A stretch of 64,000 nucleotides of DNA. It comes from RI-43 sp033764725. GTDB lineage: Bacteria; Pseudomonadota; Alphaproteobacteria; Caulobacterales; Aquidulcibacteraceae. The translations under genes were made by a program, and so were the position numbers. The stretch lies in NCBI GenBank assembly GCA_033764725.1, contig JANRIR010000067.1, forward strand, positions 1 through 64,000. Reading direction: 5' to 3'. Of this stretch, positions 26,520 to 34,801 are shown one piece after another (within the stretch, counting starts at the first letter, position 1; every line of letters starts with the position of its first letter). The notes beneath the pieces are model-generated. The model searched no databases and had not been told where the DNA came from. It worked only from the letters and a program-made list of their open reading frames with translations.

Positions 26520-26533
26520 AGGGCGTTTTTCAT
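26506..26533 (-). repeat. 14-base tandem duplication at the rnhB / small gene junction
   Basis: On the minus strand ATGAAAAACGCCCT occurs twice head to tail (26533-26520 and 26519-26506). The first copy contains an ATG overlapping the rnhB TGA as ATGA; the second supplies the actual in-frame start of the downstream gene. Because 14 is not a multiple of three, only the second ATG reads the downstream frame. Confidence 0.9.
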
Positions 26534-27105
26534 GGACTGGAGATAGGCGCCGCCAGCAGCGCGCGCACCGGCTTGAAACTGCGGCGGTGGATCGCACAGG
26601 GGCCGAGGCGGGCGAGCGCGGCCTGATGCTGGGGCGTGCCATAGCCCTTGTGCTGGGCGAAGCCGTAGCCCGGATGTTGCGCGCACAGCGCCGTCATCGC
26701 CGCGTCGCGCGCGGTTTTGGCGATGATCGAGGCGGCGGCGATGCAGGCCACATGGGCGTCGCCGTCCACGATCGCCTCGACCGGGCAGCCGAGGTCGGGC
26801 GCATCGTTGCCGTCCACCAGGGCGGCGGCGGGCGGCGTCGGCAGCGCCTCCAGCGCGCGGCGCATCGCCAGATGGGTGGCGACGCGGATGTTCAGCGCGT
26901 CGATCTCCGCAGCGCTGGCCCAGCCCACGCCGACGAGCGCGCAGGCCCGGATCTCCAGCGCCAGCGCCGCGCGCGCCTCTTCCGACAGCGTTTTTGAATC
27001 GGCGAGGCCGCGCGGCCGGCGCATGCGCGGCAGAATGACGGCCGCCGCCGTCACCGGCCCCGCCCACGGCCCACGCCCCGCCTCGTCGATGCCGCATATC
27101 GCCAT
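26530..27105 (-). CDS. rnhB: Ribonuclease HII
   Basis: Cleaves RNA in RNA-DNA hybrids and incises at misincorporated ribonucleotides. The 191-residue protein has the diagnostic start MAICGIDEAGRGPWAGPVTAAAVIL (catalytic Asp-Glu), the VDGNDAP segment with a further Asp near residue 100, and DGDAHVACIAAASIIAKTARDA with the final acidic ligand. It ends with YGFAQHKGYGTPQHQAAL, the conserved RNase HII C-terminal motif. Length typical. Divergent from the metallo-beta-lactamase gene across about 90 bases. Confidence 0.96.
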   Translation of the reverse strand: MAICGIDEAGRGPWAGPVTAAAVILPRMRRPRGLADSKTLSEEARAALALEIRACALVGVGWASAAEIDALNIRVATHLAMRRALEALPTPPAAALVDGNDAPDLGCPVEAIVDGDAHVACIAAASIIAKTARDAAMTALCAQHPGYGFAQHKGYGTPQHQAALARLGPCAIHRRSFKPVRALLAAPISSP

Positions 27106-27194
27106 GGCGCCAGTGTGGGCGATTCACCGCCGCCGCGCGATGCGCTTTGACCGCGCTCGCCGGCTGGTCCAGACTCACTGCTCCGGAGCGATGC

Positions 27195-28271
27195 ATGACG
27201 ACGATGGACGGTACAGAAGACGTCTTGGAGCCCAAGACGCGCTCAAAATTGACTTATCCTTGCGGCGACCCGCCCGAGGCGGGGGCGACAAAGGAGATCG
27301 CGCCGGGCCTGTTGTGGGTGCGCATGCCGCTGCCGTTCTCGCTGCAATGGATCAATTTGTGGCTGATCGAGGACGGCGACGGCTGGACTTTGGTGGACAC
27401 CGGCGTCGCCACCGAAATCGCGCGCGGCCATTGGCGCACGATCTTCTCCAGCCCCGCGCTCAAGGGCAAACCGATCAGCCGCGTGATCGTCACGCACATG
27501 CACCCCGACCATATCGGGCTCGCCGGATGGATCACGCGCAAGTTCCAATGCCGGCTGTGGATCTCGCGGCTGGAATACGTGATGTGCCGCATGCTCGTGG
27601 CCGACACCGGCCGGGAGGCGCCGGCGGAAGGCGTGGAGTTCTATCGCGCCGCAGGGTGGGACGAGGACGCGCTCGATTCCTATCGCGTGCGCTTCGGCGG
27701 CTTCGGCAAGGCGGTGTCGCGCCTGCCGGACGCCTATCGCCGGCTGAGCGACGGCGATGCGATCGAGATCGGCGGCGCGCCGTGGCGCGTGCTGACGGGC
27801 AACGGCCATTCGCCCGAGCACGTCTGCCTGTTGAACGAGGCGATGAATGTTTTCATCTCTGGCGATCAATTGCTGCCGCGCATCTCCTCCAACGTGTCTG
27901 TGTTCCCCACCGAGCCCGACGGCGATCCGCTGCAGGATTGGCTGGATTCCTGCGCCAAGCTGAAGGCCGCCGTGCCGGAGGATGTCCTGGTGCTGCCGTC
28001 GCACAACGAACCCTTCACCGGCGCGCATGCGCGGCTGCAGGATTTGATCGACGGGCATGAGCGCGCGCTGTCGCGGTTGCACGGGCGCCTGCGCACGCAG
28101 CCGCGCCGCGCGATCGATCTGTTCGGCGCGTTGTTCGCCCGCCCGATCGGGCCTGACCTGCTCAATATGGCGACAGGGGAAACCCTGGCGCATCTCAATT
28201 GCCTGATCGCGCGCGGGATGGCGCGCCGCGAAACCGGCGCCGATGGGGTCGATCTCTATGTCGCAGCCTGA
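27195..28271 (+). CDS. Metallo-beta-lactamase-fold hydrolase
   Basis: A 358-residue MBL-fold protein with the metal motif THMHPDHIGLAGW (HxHxDH) near residue 97, a downstream His in GNGHSPEHV and an Asp in FISGDQLLP, and PSHNEPF near residue 260 as the last His. A C-terminal helical region (MBL-associated winged-helix-like, ALSRLHGRLRTQPRRAIDLFGALF) follows, as in LACTB2-like hydrolases. No signal peptide. Start 27195 chosen over upstream 27147 for a closer ribosome site (GGAG at 27185-27188). Substrate unknown; thioesterase or RNase activity are possibilities. It overlaps the next gene by 14 bases. Confidence 0.88.
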   Translation: MTTMDGTEDVLEPKTRSKLTYPCGDPPEAGATKEIAPGLLWVRMPLPFSLQWINLWLIEDGDGWTLVDTGVATEIARGHWRTIFSSPALKGKPISRVIVTHMHPDHIGLAGWITRKFQCRLWISRLEYVMCRMLVADTGREAPAEGVEFYRAAGWDEDALDSYRVRFGGFGKAVSRLPDAYRRLSDGDAIEIGGAPWRVLTGNGHSPEHVCLLNEAMNVFISGDQLLPRISSNVSVFPTEPDGDPLQDWLDSCAKLKAAVPEDVLVLPSHNEPFTGAHARLQDLIDGHERALSRLHGRLRTQPRRAIDLFGALFARPIGPDLLNMATGETLAHLNCLIARGMARRETGADGVDLYVAA

Positions 28272-28575
28272 AGGATCGCAGACCCCCAATCCCGAGCGGC
28301 GCTCGGATGCGGCGATCTTGTGCCTGCTGATCGGCGCGGCGATGATCGGGCTCGCCTGGCTGCTCGGCGTCGGCGGGGTGATGGCGCTGGCCTTGTCCGG
28401 CGGCGTCGATGGCGCGGCGGCGGGCGGTCTCGCCAGTCTGATCATTCTGCCGTTGACGGCCGTCGCCGGCTTCATTCTGTGCGTCATCGGCGGGGTTTGG
28501 TTGTTCGTGCAGGTGGTCGCCGATTCACGCGAACACGCCGGCCGCGAACGCTACGGCCGGGACGTCGAACGCTGA
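28258..28575 (+). CDS. Small two-helix membrane protein
   Basis: A 105-residue protein, MSQPEGSQTPNPERRSD..., with hydrophobic helices at about 20-48 and 57-80 and a charged C-terminus. Family unknown. The ATG at 28258 overlaps the end of the metallo-beta-lactamase gene by 14 bases, indicating translational coupling; an ATG at 28243 is possible. Confidence 0.7.
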   Translation: MSQPEGSQTPNPERRSDAAILCLLIGAAMIGLAWLLGVGGVMALALSGGVDGAAAGGLASLIILPLTAVAGFILCVIGGVWLFVQVVADSREHAGRERYGRDVER

Positions 28576-28627
28576 ACCGCGACGCGCAGTTTCACCGTCA
28601 TTGATCTCTCTTGAGGGGTGCTCGACC

Positions 28628-28945
28628 ATGCTCATCTCCACCACGTTCGACATCGCCGGCCGCACCGTCGCACAGCATCTCGGGCTGGCGCGCGGCAATG
28701 TCGTGCGCTCGCGCTTTTTCGGACGCGACATCGTCGCGGGCCTGCGCATGATCGTCGGCGGCGAGATCCACGAATACACCAAGCTCTTGGCGGAAAGCCG
28801 CGAGCAGGCGCTCGATCGCATGCTGGAGAACGCGCGCGCGATGGGCGCTGACGCCGTGCTCGGCGTGCGCTTCGAAACCACCGACGCCGGCCAGGGCCAG
28901 GCGACGGAAGTGCTTGCCTATGGCACTGCGGTGAAGCTCGCCTGA
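28628..28945 (+). CDS. YbjQ/UPF0145-family protein
   Basis: A 105-residue protein of the YbjQ family (formerly 'heavy-metal-binding', DUF74). Family features are the opening ISTTFDIAGRTVAQHLGLARGNVVRSRFFGRD, the central LRMIVGGEIHEYTKLLAESREQALDRMLENARAMGADAVLGVRFET and the closing EVLAYGTAVKL. Such proteins form pentamers of uncertain function. Start 28628 follows GAGGGG by about 10 bases; the longer frame to 28601 is unlikely. Its last 28 bases overlap the convergent membrane gene. Confidence 0.92.
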   Translation: MLISTTFDIAGRTVAQHLGLARGNVVRSRFFGRDIVAGLRMIVGGEIHEYTKLLAESREQALDRMLENARAMGADAVLGVRFETTDAGQGQATEVLAYGTAVKLA

Positions 28946-29649
28946 ACGCCGCGGCTGGGCAGCGCGTGCGCCAGCCGCCAGGCGATCATCGCCATCGCGC
29001 CGGCTGACAGGTCCGGCGAGGCGACGTAGGCGAGCAGGAAGACGCCGTGATGCGCCGCGCTGTGCGCCGCCGACGCCGCGTCGAACGCGCCGAGACGCCA
29101 ATCGGTCGCTTGCCGGATCGCCCAATCGATCAGCGCCAGCATCGCGGCGGCGCCGAACAGCATCGGCGCAATCGCCGGCGCGTGCGGCAGATCGAGCGGA
29201 AGGCCGATGAACAGGTGGGGCGCCGTGTGCGCGATCAGCGCGGCGGCGAAAGCCGGCGTCAGCCACAGATGCGCGGCGCGCAGGCCGCGATCGACGCGCT
29301 CGCCGTTCAAGCGCTGCAGCCGCCGCGCTTCGCCGGCGCTCCAGCGCGCGTCCTCGAACAGGCGCCACAGCATGATCACGCCGAGCGCGCCGTCCCAGCC
29401 CCAGGTCAGGCCGACGGCGATCGCGGCCGCGCCGGGCGGCGCGAGCGCGCGCAACGCATCGGCGATGCGCAGGCTTGATGCATGCATGGTGATCAGCGCC
29501 GCAAGCGCGGCGAGCAAGGCGATCGACGCTGCAGGCGAAGCCAGACACGCCAACCCTGCAACGCCGGCGATAACGCACGCAAACAGCGTGCGTCGCCGGG
29601 CCCAGGATTTGCTGAAATCGTCAAGCGCACGCAGCAGCATGCGCCACAC
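28918..29649 (-). CDS. Unidentified polytopic membrane protein
   Basis: A 243-residue Ala-rich protein with about five or six hydrophobic helices (roughly 21-57, 70-90, 125-145, 155-180, 205-225). The first 20 residues are basic (RALDDFSKSWARRR), suggesting a cytoplasmic N-terminus. I do not recognise the family. It overlaps the 3' end of the YbjQ-like gene by 28 bases in convergent orientation. An ATG at 29640 is an equally plausible start. Confidence 0.65.
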   Translation of the reverse strand: MWRMLLRALDDFSKSWARRRTLFACVIAGVAGLACLASPAASIALLAALAALITMHASSLRIADALRALAPPGAAAIAVGLTWGWDGALGVIMLWRLFEDARWSAGEARRLQRLNGERVDRGLRAAHLWLTPAFAAALIAHTAPHLFIGLPLDLPHAPAIAPMLFGAAAMLALIDWAIRQATDWRLGAFDAASAAHSAAHHGVFLLAYVASPDLSAGAMAMIAWRLAHALPSRGVQASFTAVP

Positions 29650-29697
29650 ATGCGCACGCCAGCGTGAATCGCGCGTAAACGACGCCGTTCGACCGCG

Positions 29698-30384
29698 TCA
29701 GCGGCGGCGATTGCGGCGCTCTTGCTCCTGCTGCTGCTGCGCCTGCGCCGCTTCCTGCTGCGCTTGCGCGGCTTGTTGCTGCGCCTGCGCTGCGGCCGAT
29801 TGCGCGGCGTCGGCGTCGATCTGCGCCTGCAGCGCGGCGTCCTGCGGCGTCGCGACCGAAGCGATGAAGCGATCGAAGGCGGCGCTGGCGTCGCTGCCGT
29901 TATAGGTCAGGCAGAACGTGCGCACTTCGAGCCCGGGCCGGCCTTGCAGCGCGGAATGGATCGTGCGCGATCCGCTGGCGATCACGGCGCGCTGCACCGG
30001 CCACGTGCGCGCGGTGTCGACGCTCACCGATTGCACCGCGACGCCGTCCTCGAACAGGCGCATGCGGCTGACCAGCTGCGCCCAGGTTTCGGCGGTGAAG
30101 GCTTGCTCATAGGCGCGCTTGACCGCAGCGGCGGGGCGTCCGGCGGTGGCGTCGTTGGCGGCGGCGTAGACGTGGCATTCCACGTTCGCATTGCCGGCCA
30201 CGACATGCAGGCTTTGCGGCGAGCTGTCGCTCATCGTGTCGACCGGCCAGCCGCGCTCCGGCGTGAACGACACCCGCCCGGCGGGGTCCGTCCAGGTGGG
30301 GGCGGTTTGGGCCAGGGCCGTTCCGGAAAGGGCGAAGCCGCCCGAGATCGCCGCCAGGGCGGCCGCCAACGCCAGTGCGCGCAT
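29698..30384 (-). CDS. Secreted protein with Gln/Ala-rich C-terminal coiled coil
   Basis: A 228-residue protein with a signal peptide (MRALALAAALAAISGGFALSGTALAQ). A globular region (about 30-180) contains two or three Cys, including VECHVYAA and RTFCLTYNG, which could form a disulfide. The last 45 residues are almost only Gln, Ala, Glu and Arg in heptad-like order, ending QQQEQERRNRRR, and probably form a helix or coiled coil. The globular part resembles uncharacterised alphaproteobacterial secreted proteins that report a 'fraction of stress/oxidised' type fold, but no function can be assigned. Start 30384 chosen for the signal peptide rather than 30435. Confidence 0.72.
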   Translation of the reverse strand: MRALALAAALAAISGGFALSGTALAQTAPTWTDPAGRVSFTPERGWPVDTMSDSSPQSLHVVAGNANVECHVYAAANDATAGRPAAAVKRAYEQAFTAETWAQLVSRMRLFEDGVAVQSVSVDTARTWPVQRAVIASGSRTIHSALQGRPGLEVRTFCLTYNGSDASAAFDRFIASVATPQDAALQAQIDADAAQSAAAQAQQQAAQAQQEAAQAQQQQEQERRNRRR

Positions 30385-30580
30385 TCGTCTTCCTCCCGCA
30401 GGCCGGCGCATTCTCAGAGCGCGCGGCGCAGTCAACGCATGACCGGGAATTTAGGTCCTTTCGCCCAGCCGGGTCAAAGCCGGATGGCAGGACCTCGCTT
30501 GGGGAGGACGCCGGGGTCGACCGAGGGTCGCGCCGCGGCGGCGAGGTCTGCTATGCACGCGGCCATAAGGGGAGAACGCC

Positions 30581-31447
30581 ATGAGCCTGCAGGGAAAGAC
30601 GCTGTTCATCACCGGCGCGAGCCGCGGAATCGGGCTCGCGATCGCGCTGCGGGCCGCCCGCGACGGGGCCAATATCGCCATCGCCGCCAAGACGGCCGAG
30701 CCGCACCCCAAGCTGCCGGGCACGATCTATTCCGCGGCGGCCGAGATCGAGGCGGCGGGCGGCGCGGCGCTGCCGCTGATCGTGGACGTGCGCGAGGAGG
30801 CGAGCGTGCAGGCGGCGGTCGAGGCTGCCGTTGAGCGCTTCGGCGGCGTCGACATTTGCGTCAACAACGCCTCCGCCATCCAGCTCACCGGCACGCTGCA
30901 AACGGACATGCGGCGCTATGATCTGATGCATCAGATCAATGCGCGCGGGACCTATCTCACCTCCCGCACCTGCATTCCGCACCTCAAGCGCGCGGCCAAC
31001 CCGCATGTGCTGAATCTCTCGCCGCCGCTCGACATGAGCGCCAAATGGTTTTCCGGCCATGTCGCCTACACGATGGCGAAGTTCGGCATGAGCATGTGCG
31101 CGCTGGGCATGGCGGAGGAGTTTCGCGGCGACGGCATTGCGTTCAACTGCCTGTGGCCGCGCACGGCGGTGGCGACGTCGGCCATCAAGTTCGCGCTCGC
31201 GGGCGACGAAGGCATGAAGCACTGCCGCACGGTCGAGATCATGGCCGACGCGGCCTATGAAATTTTCAATCGCCCCGCGCGCGACTGCACCGGAAACTTC
31301 TTTATCGACGATGTGCTGCTTTACGACGCCGGGGTGCGCGATTTCGACCAGTATCGCGTCGACCCCACGCGCGACCTGATCCCCGATTTCTTCGTGCCGG
31401 ACGATGCGGCGCTGCCGCCAGGCGTACGCCTGCAAGCCGTCGCCTGA
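30581..31447 (+). CDS. Short-chain dehydrogenase/reductase, HSDL2-like
   Basis: A 288-residue SDR with cofactor motif TGASRGIG near residue 12, the NNAS motif (VNNASAIQL) near 90 and the catalytic YTMAK near 160. The expected Ser lies in LNLSPPLDM, which together with KWFSGHVAYTMAKFGMS is the HSDL2 signature. C-terminal extension (FFIDDVLLYDAGVRDFDQYRV) matches HSDL2-type proteins without the SCP2 domain. Probably acts on fatty-acyl or steroid-like substrates, which sequence cannot settle. Start ATG 30581 follows GGGGAGAACGCC. Confidence 0.9.
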   Translation: MSLQGKTLFITGASRGIGLAIALRAARDGANIAIAAKTAEPHPKLPGTIYSAAAEIEAAGGAALPLIVDVREEASVQAAVEAAVERFGGVDICVNNASAIQLTGTLQTDMRRYDLMHQINARGTYLTSRTCIPHLKRAANPHVLNLSPPLDMSAKWFSGHVAYTMAKFGMSMCALGMAEEFRGDGIAFNCLWPRTAVATSAIKFALAGDEGMKHCRTVEIMADAAYEIFNRPARDCTGNFFIDDVLLYDAGVRDFDQYRVDPTRDLIPDFFVPDDAALPPGVRLQAVA

Positions 31448-31531
31448 CGTGCACTCGCGCTGCGCGCGAACATGCACGACAAGCCCTGCCGGCTCATCCA
31501 AAATGCATGTTGCTTGAGGGCGCAAAACGGC

Positions 31532-31918
31532 ATGGGAAACGCGACCAAGGCGGCGGTGATTTATTGCCTGCTGATCTTCGCGATCGGCTTCGCCTTCGGC
31601 GTGCTGCGTTATGCGTTCGTGTCCGACCTGCTGGGCCGGCGCATCGCCGTGTTGGTTGAAGTGCCGGTCATGGTCGTGCTGTCTTGGGCGCTGTGCGGCT
31701 GGGCTTTGGTGCGCTTTGTGGTGCCCAAGCATTGGCCGGCGCGCGCCTGGATGGGCGCGCTCGCCTTTGCGCTGATGCTTGCGGCAGAGGCGGCGCTGTC
31801 GATTCTGCTTATCGGGCGCAGTTTCGCCCAGCATCTCGGCCATCTCGCATCGGATGTCGGCCGGATCGGCCTCGTCGGTCAGGTGCTGTTCGGGCTGATG
31901 CCGCTCTTGCGCCGTTGA
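31532..31918 (+). CDS. Unidentified four-helix membrane protein
   Basis: A 128-residue protein, MGNATKAAVIYCLLIFAIGFAFG..., with four hydrophobic helices at about 7-27, 38-58, 71-92 and 103-124. No family recognised. The open frame begins at 31472, but the added residues (MHDKPCRLIQNACC...) are uncharacteristic and the ATG at 31532 has a plausible ribosome site (GAGGG). Same direction as the following histone-deacetylase-family gene, 41 bases away. Confidence 0.7.
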   Translation: MGNATKAAVIYCLLIFAIGFAFGVLRYAFVSDLLGRRIAVLVEVPVMVVLSWALCGWALVRFVVPKHWPARAWMGALAFALMLAAEAALSILLIGRSFAQHLGHLASDVGRIGLVGQVLFGLMPLLRR

Positions 31919-31959
31919 CGGCGATTGCGCGCGGCGCCTGAAGCGGCGAAAAACGCGCC

Positions 31960-32883
31960 ATGCTTTTGTTCACCCACGCAGCGATGCTCGCGCATGCGCC
32001 GCCGCCCGGCCATCCGGAATCGCCGGCGCGCCTGCAAGCGGTGCTTGACGCTCTGGACGGGCTTTCGCTCGAGCGCCGCGACGCGCCGCCGGCCGATCGC
32101 GATGCGCTCGCGCGCGCCCATCCGCCGGCTTATGTCGACGCCCTCGATGCGGCGTTTCCCGGCGCCGGCGATGGGCTGACGGCGATCGACGGCGGCGACA
32201 CGTTCTTGTCCGACGGATCGCGCGAGGCGGCCTATCGCGCCGCCGGCGCCGTCGTCGCGGCGGTCGATGCGGTGCTCGCCGGCGAGGACGATCAGGCGTT
32301 CTGCGCGGTGCGGCCGCCGGGCCATCACGCCGAGCCGGCCCAGGCGATGGGCTTTTGCGTGTTCAACAATGTCGTCGTGGGCGCACTGCACGCGCTCGAG
32401 GCGCATGGCCTTTCGCGCGTCGCCGTCATCGATTTCGACGTGCATCACGGCAACGGCACGCAGGCGCGCGCGATGAAAGAGCCGCGCCTGTTCTTCGCCT
32501 CGACGCACCAATCGCCGCTCTATCCCGGCACCGGCCGGCGCGACGAGGTCGGCCCTGCCGACAACGTCCTCAACGCCCCGCTGCCGCCGGGGGCCGATGG
32601 CGCGCTCTGGCGCAGGGTCATGGAACGCGAGGTTCTGCCGGCGCTCGATGCGTTCGACCCCGATCTCATTCTGGTTTCCGCGGGATTTGACGCCCACGCG
32701 GCCGATCCGCTGGCGGCGATGGCGCTGGACGAAGACGATTTCGCCTGGGGCGCGAAGGCGTTGCGCGCCGTCGCATTACGCCGGTGCAAGGGAAGGATTG
32801 TCTCGACTCTGGAGGGCGGATACGACTTGCCCGCGCTCGCGCGCTCGGCCAAAGCCTATGTGCGCGCGCTTCAGCGGGACTAG
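31960..32883 (+). CDS. Histone deacetylase-family (acetylpolyamine/HDAC-like) amidohydrolase
   Basis: A 307-residue class II-like HDAC-fold zinc amidohydrolase. Diagnostic motifs: HPESPARLQAV near residue 20, RPPGHHAEPAQAMGFCVFNNV (tandem active-site His), VIDFDVHHGNGTQ (zinc Asp/His), and LVSAGFDAHAADPLA (second zinc Asp). A GGYDL motif near the C-terminus completes the site. Bacterial members deacetylate polyamines or other small acyl-amines; no histone substrate is implied. Length normal. Probably in one transcription unit with the flanking genes. Confidence 0.93.
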   Translation: MLLFTHAAMLAHAPPPGHPESPARLQAVLDALDGLSLERRDAPPADRDALARAHPPAYVDALDAAFPGAGDGLTAIDGGDTFLSDGSREAAYRAAGAVVAAVDAVLAGEDDQAFCAVRPPGHHAEPAQAMGFCVFNNVVVGALHALEAHGLSRVAVIDFDVHHGNGTQARAMKEPRLFFASTHQSPLYPGTGRRDEVGPADNVLNAPLPPGADGALWRRVMEREVLPALDAFDPDLILVSAGFDAHAADPLAAMALDEDDFAWGAKALRAVALRRCKGRIVSTLEGGYDLPALARSAKAYVRALQRD

Positions 32884-32927
32884 CGGGGACGGGGGCGGTC
32901 CGCCCGGCGCCCGCGCAGGGGAAGTTC

Positions 32928-33554
32928 ATGCCCGAAGCGGCGCTGGACGACGACTCCGACCTGAGAGCCGCCAATCGGCTGGCCGCGCCGCCGGGCGCCA
33001 TCGTCGTGGCGCGACACGGGCGCCCGCGCGGCGACCGGACGGTGCGGATCGATTGGCGCGGCTTCATCGAGTGGTGGGCCGAGTACGACCGCAGCGGCCT
33101 GTGCGAGGGCGAGCGGCCGCCCGAGCGGCTTCTTTCCCAGGCGCGCGCCGCGCACACGATTTTCGCATCGACCCTGCCGCGCGCCATCGAGACGGCGCAG
33201 GCCGTGGCCGAGGGGCGCGCGGTCATCCAGGATCCGATCTTCGTCGAGGCGGCGATGCCGCCGCCGCCGCTGCCGGGCCGCTGGACGCCGCGCCTGTGGG
33301 GGCCGCTGGCGCGCTGCGCCTGGTGGCTGGGCCGCGCGGCCGGGCAGGAAAGCCGCCTGGAGGCCGAACAGCGCGCGCAGGCTGCGGTCGCAACGCTGAC
33401 CGCGCGCGCCCTGCGCGGCGAAACGGTGCTGCTGCTCGCGCATGGTTGGTTCAACCGCATGATGCGGCCCGTTCTGCGCGCGCAGGGCTGGCGCTGCATC
33501 GAGGATCAGGGCGATTCGTATTGGTCGTATCGCCGCTATGTGAAGCGGCGTTGA
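32928..33554 (+). CDS. Histidine phosphatase (phosphoglycerate mutase-like) family protein
   Basis: A 208-residue protein with the RHG motif (VVARHGRPRG, near residue 27) and the second catalytic His in LLLAHGWFNRMM near 165; TLPRAIETAQA provides a phosphate-binding Arg. Start 32928 chosen because CAGGGGAAG precedes it; the open frame from 32784 overlaps the HDAC gene. Substrate unknown. Preceded by a 44-base gap from the HDAC-like gene. Confidence 0.88.
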   Translation: MPEAALDDDSDLRAANRLAAPPGAIVVARHGRPRGDRTVRIDWRGFIEWWAEYDRSGLCEGERPPERLLSQARAAHTIFASTLPRAIETAQAVAEGRAVIQDPIFVEAAMPPPPLPGRWTPRLWGPLARCAWWLGRAAGQESRLEAEQRAQAAVATLTARALRGETVLLLAHGWFNRMMRPVLRAQGWRCIEDQGDSYWSYRRYVKRR

Positions 33555-33623
33555 GCGGCGCCGGCATTGTCAGCCGCGCGCCCGCCGCATAGGCTCAGGC
33601 TCTGGAACGGATAGAGAATCGCA

Positions 33624-33869
33624 ATGGCCGAAGCCGTCGATCCGGCGAAATTGAGTTTCGAACAGGCGTGCGCCGAATTGGAGAAAATCGTCTCCAATCT
33701 CGAGCGCGGCGACGTCGCGCTCGCCGATCAGATCGCCATGTACAAGCGCGGCGCCGATCTCAAGGCCCGCTGCGAGGCGCTCTTGAAGGACGCGCAATTG
33801 CAAGTGGAGCAGGTCGTGCTCGGCGCCGACGGCCCGAAGCTCGAGCCCGCCAAACTGGGAGCGTCGTGA
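33624..33869 (+). CDS. xseB: Exodeoxyribonuclease VII small subunit
   Basis: An 81-residue protein with the XseB pattern LSFEQACAELEKIVSNLERGDVALADQIAMYKRGADLKARCEALLKDAQLQVEQV. The small subunits coat XseA in the single-strand exonuclease complex. Here it is not next to xseA but directly abuts csaA: its TGA is immediately followed by the csaA ATG with no intervening base. Length normal. Confidence 0.95.
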   Translation: MAEAVDPAKLSFEQACAELEKIVSNLERGDVALADQIAMYKRGADLKARCEALLKDAQLQVEQVVLGADGPKLEPAKLGAS

Positions 33870-34226
33870 ATGTCGCAGAACGCCGCAACGCCTGTGATCA
33901 GCTTTGAGGATTTCCTCAAGGTGGACATCCGCCTTGGCACCATCGTCAAGGCGCAGGCGTTCGAGGATGCGAAAAAGGCCGCCTATCAGATCTGGATCGA
34001 TTTCGGCGATCCGCTCGGCGTGAAGAAAAGCTCGGCCCAGATCACCAAGAATTACGCGCTCGGCGAATTGATCGGCCGGCGCGTCGCGGCGGTGGTGAAT
34101 TTCGAACCCAAGCAGATCGGCAAGTTCATGAGCGAAGTGCTCACGCTCGGCTTCCCCGACAGGAACGGCGAAGTGGTGCTCGTCACGGTCGACAAGAACG
34201 CGCCCGACGGCGGGCGGCTGTATTAG
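33870..34226 (+). CDS. csaA: CsaA-type tRNA-binding / export chaperone protein
   Basis: A 118-residue protein consisting of one OB-fold tRNA-binding domain of the CsaA kind: VDIRLGTIVKAQAFEDAKKAAYQIWIDFG, GVKKSSAQITKNY, and the closing SEVLTLGFPDRNGEVVLVTVDKNAPDGGRLY. CsaA is proposed to aid protein export and binds tRNA-like ligands; length fits exactly. Starts directly after the xseB stop, so translation is coupled. Followed by the repeat element at 34249. Confidence 0.94.
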   Translation: MSQNAATPVISFEDFLKVDIRLGTIVKAQAFEDAKKAAYQIWIDFGDPLGVKKSSAQITKNYALGELIGRRVAAVVNFEPKQIGKFMSEVLTLGFPDRNGEVVLVTVDKNAPDGGRLY

Positions 34227-34248
34227 GTCTGTCGGGGCGCGGCGTGCG

Positions 34249-34357
34249 CCCCCTCAGTCACGCTGCGCGTGACAGCTCCCCCGCAAGCGGGGGAGCAAAG
34301 GCGCTCTTTCTTCCCCCGCTTGCGGGGGAAGTGGCCGGCGAAGCCGGTCGAAGGGGG
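34249..34357. repeat. Four-hairpin intergenic repeat, copy B
   Basis: Same architecture as 8379-8490: CCCCCTCAG, a first hairpin (here TCACGC-TG-CGCGTGA), CTCCCCCGC-AA-GCGGGGGAG, CTTCCCCCGC-TT-GCGGGGGAAG, GGCCGG-CGAAG-CCGGTC, GAAGGGGG. From the third arm on the two copies are almost identical, while the first arm has different bases on both sides yet still pairs. It separates the convergent csaA and cytochrome genes. Confidence 0.88.
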
Positions 34358-34371
34358 TCTTCGCCGGCGCG

Positions 34372-34731
34372 CTAACGCGTCTCTTCAATCTCCGGCGTCT
34401 GGATCGAGCGCATATAGGCGATCAGCGCGTCTGCGCCTTGCGGATTGAATTGGAACGCCGGCATCGGGTGTGCGACCTGGATGCCGTTGATCAATTCTTC
34501 GCTGAGCGCGGCGTCGCTGTAGCGGGCCAGGATGTGACGGAACACCGGCGCTTCCGGCGCAGCGCTTTGGTCGTCGAGGCCGATCGCATGGCAGGAGGCG
34601 CATTGCGCCTGCGCGATGGCGCGGCCGTCGGCGCGCAGCGCCGCAGCGTCGCGATCGGCCTGACGCGCGGCGCTGCAATTGGCCAGCGCGAGCGCTGCGC
34701 CGGCGGCGAGACCAAGGCGGATCAAGGACAT
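34372..34731 (-). CDS. Small c-type cytochrome, probable lipoprotein
   Basis: A 119-residue protein with an N-terminal hydrophobic signal (MSLIRLGLAAGAALALANCSA, possible lipobox LANC). The single heme-binding site CASCH is near residue 44, and the likely axial Met is in HPMPAFQFNP. Class I cytochrome c in the periplasm, electron partner unknown. Start 34731 chosen over 34788 because it gives a clean signal. Expressed away from the M20 peptidase gene, with 70 bases between starts. Confidence 0.88.
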   Translation of the reverse strand: MSLIRLGLAAGAALALANCSAARQADRDAAALRADGRAIAQAQCASCHAIGLDDQSAAPEAPVFRHILARYSDAALSEELINGIQVAHPMPAFQFNPQGADALIAYMRSIQTPEIEETR

Positions 34732-34801
34732 GGCGGCGTCTCCGGTTGGCGTCAGCGCCGGAGCGAGTCTACCGTAACCGCAAGGCATTGAGGAGGCGCG
34801 G

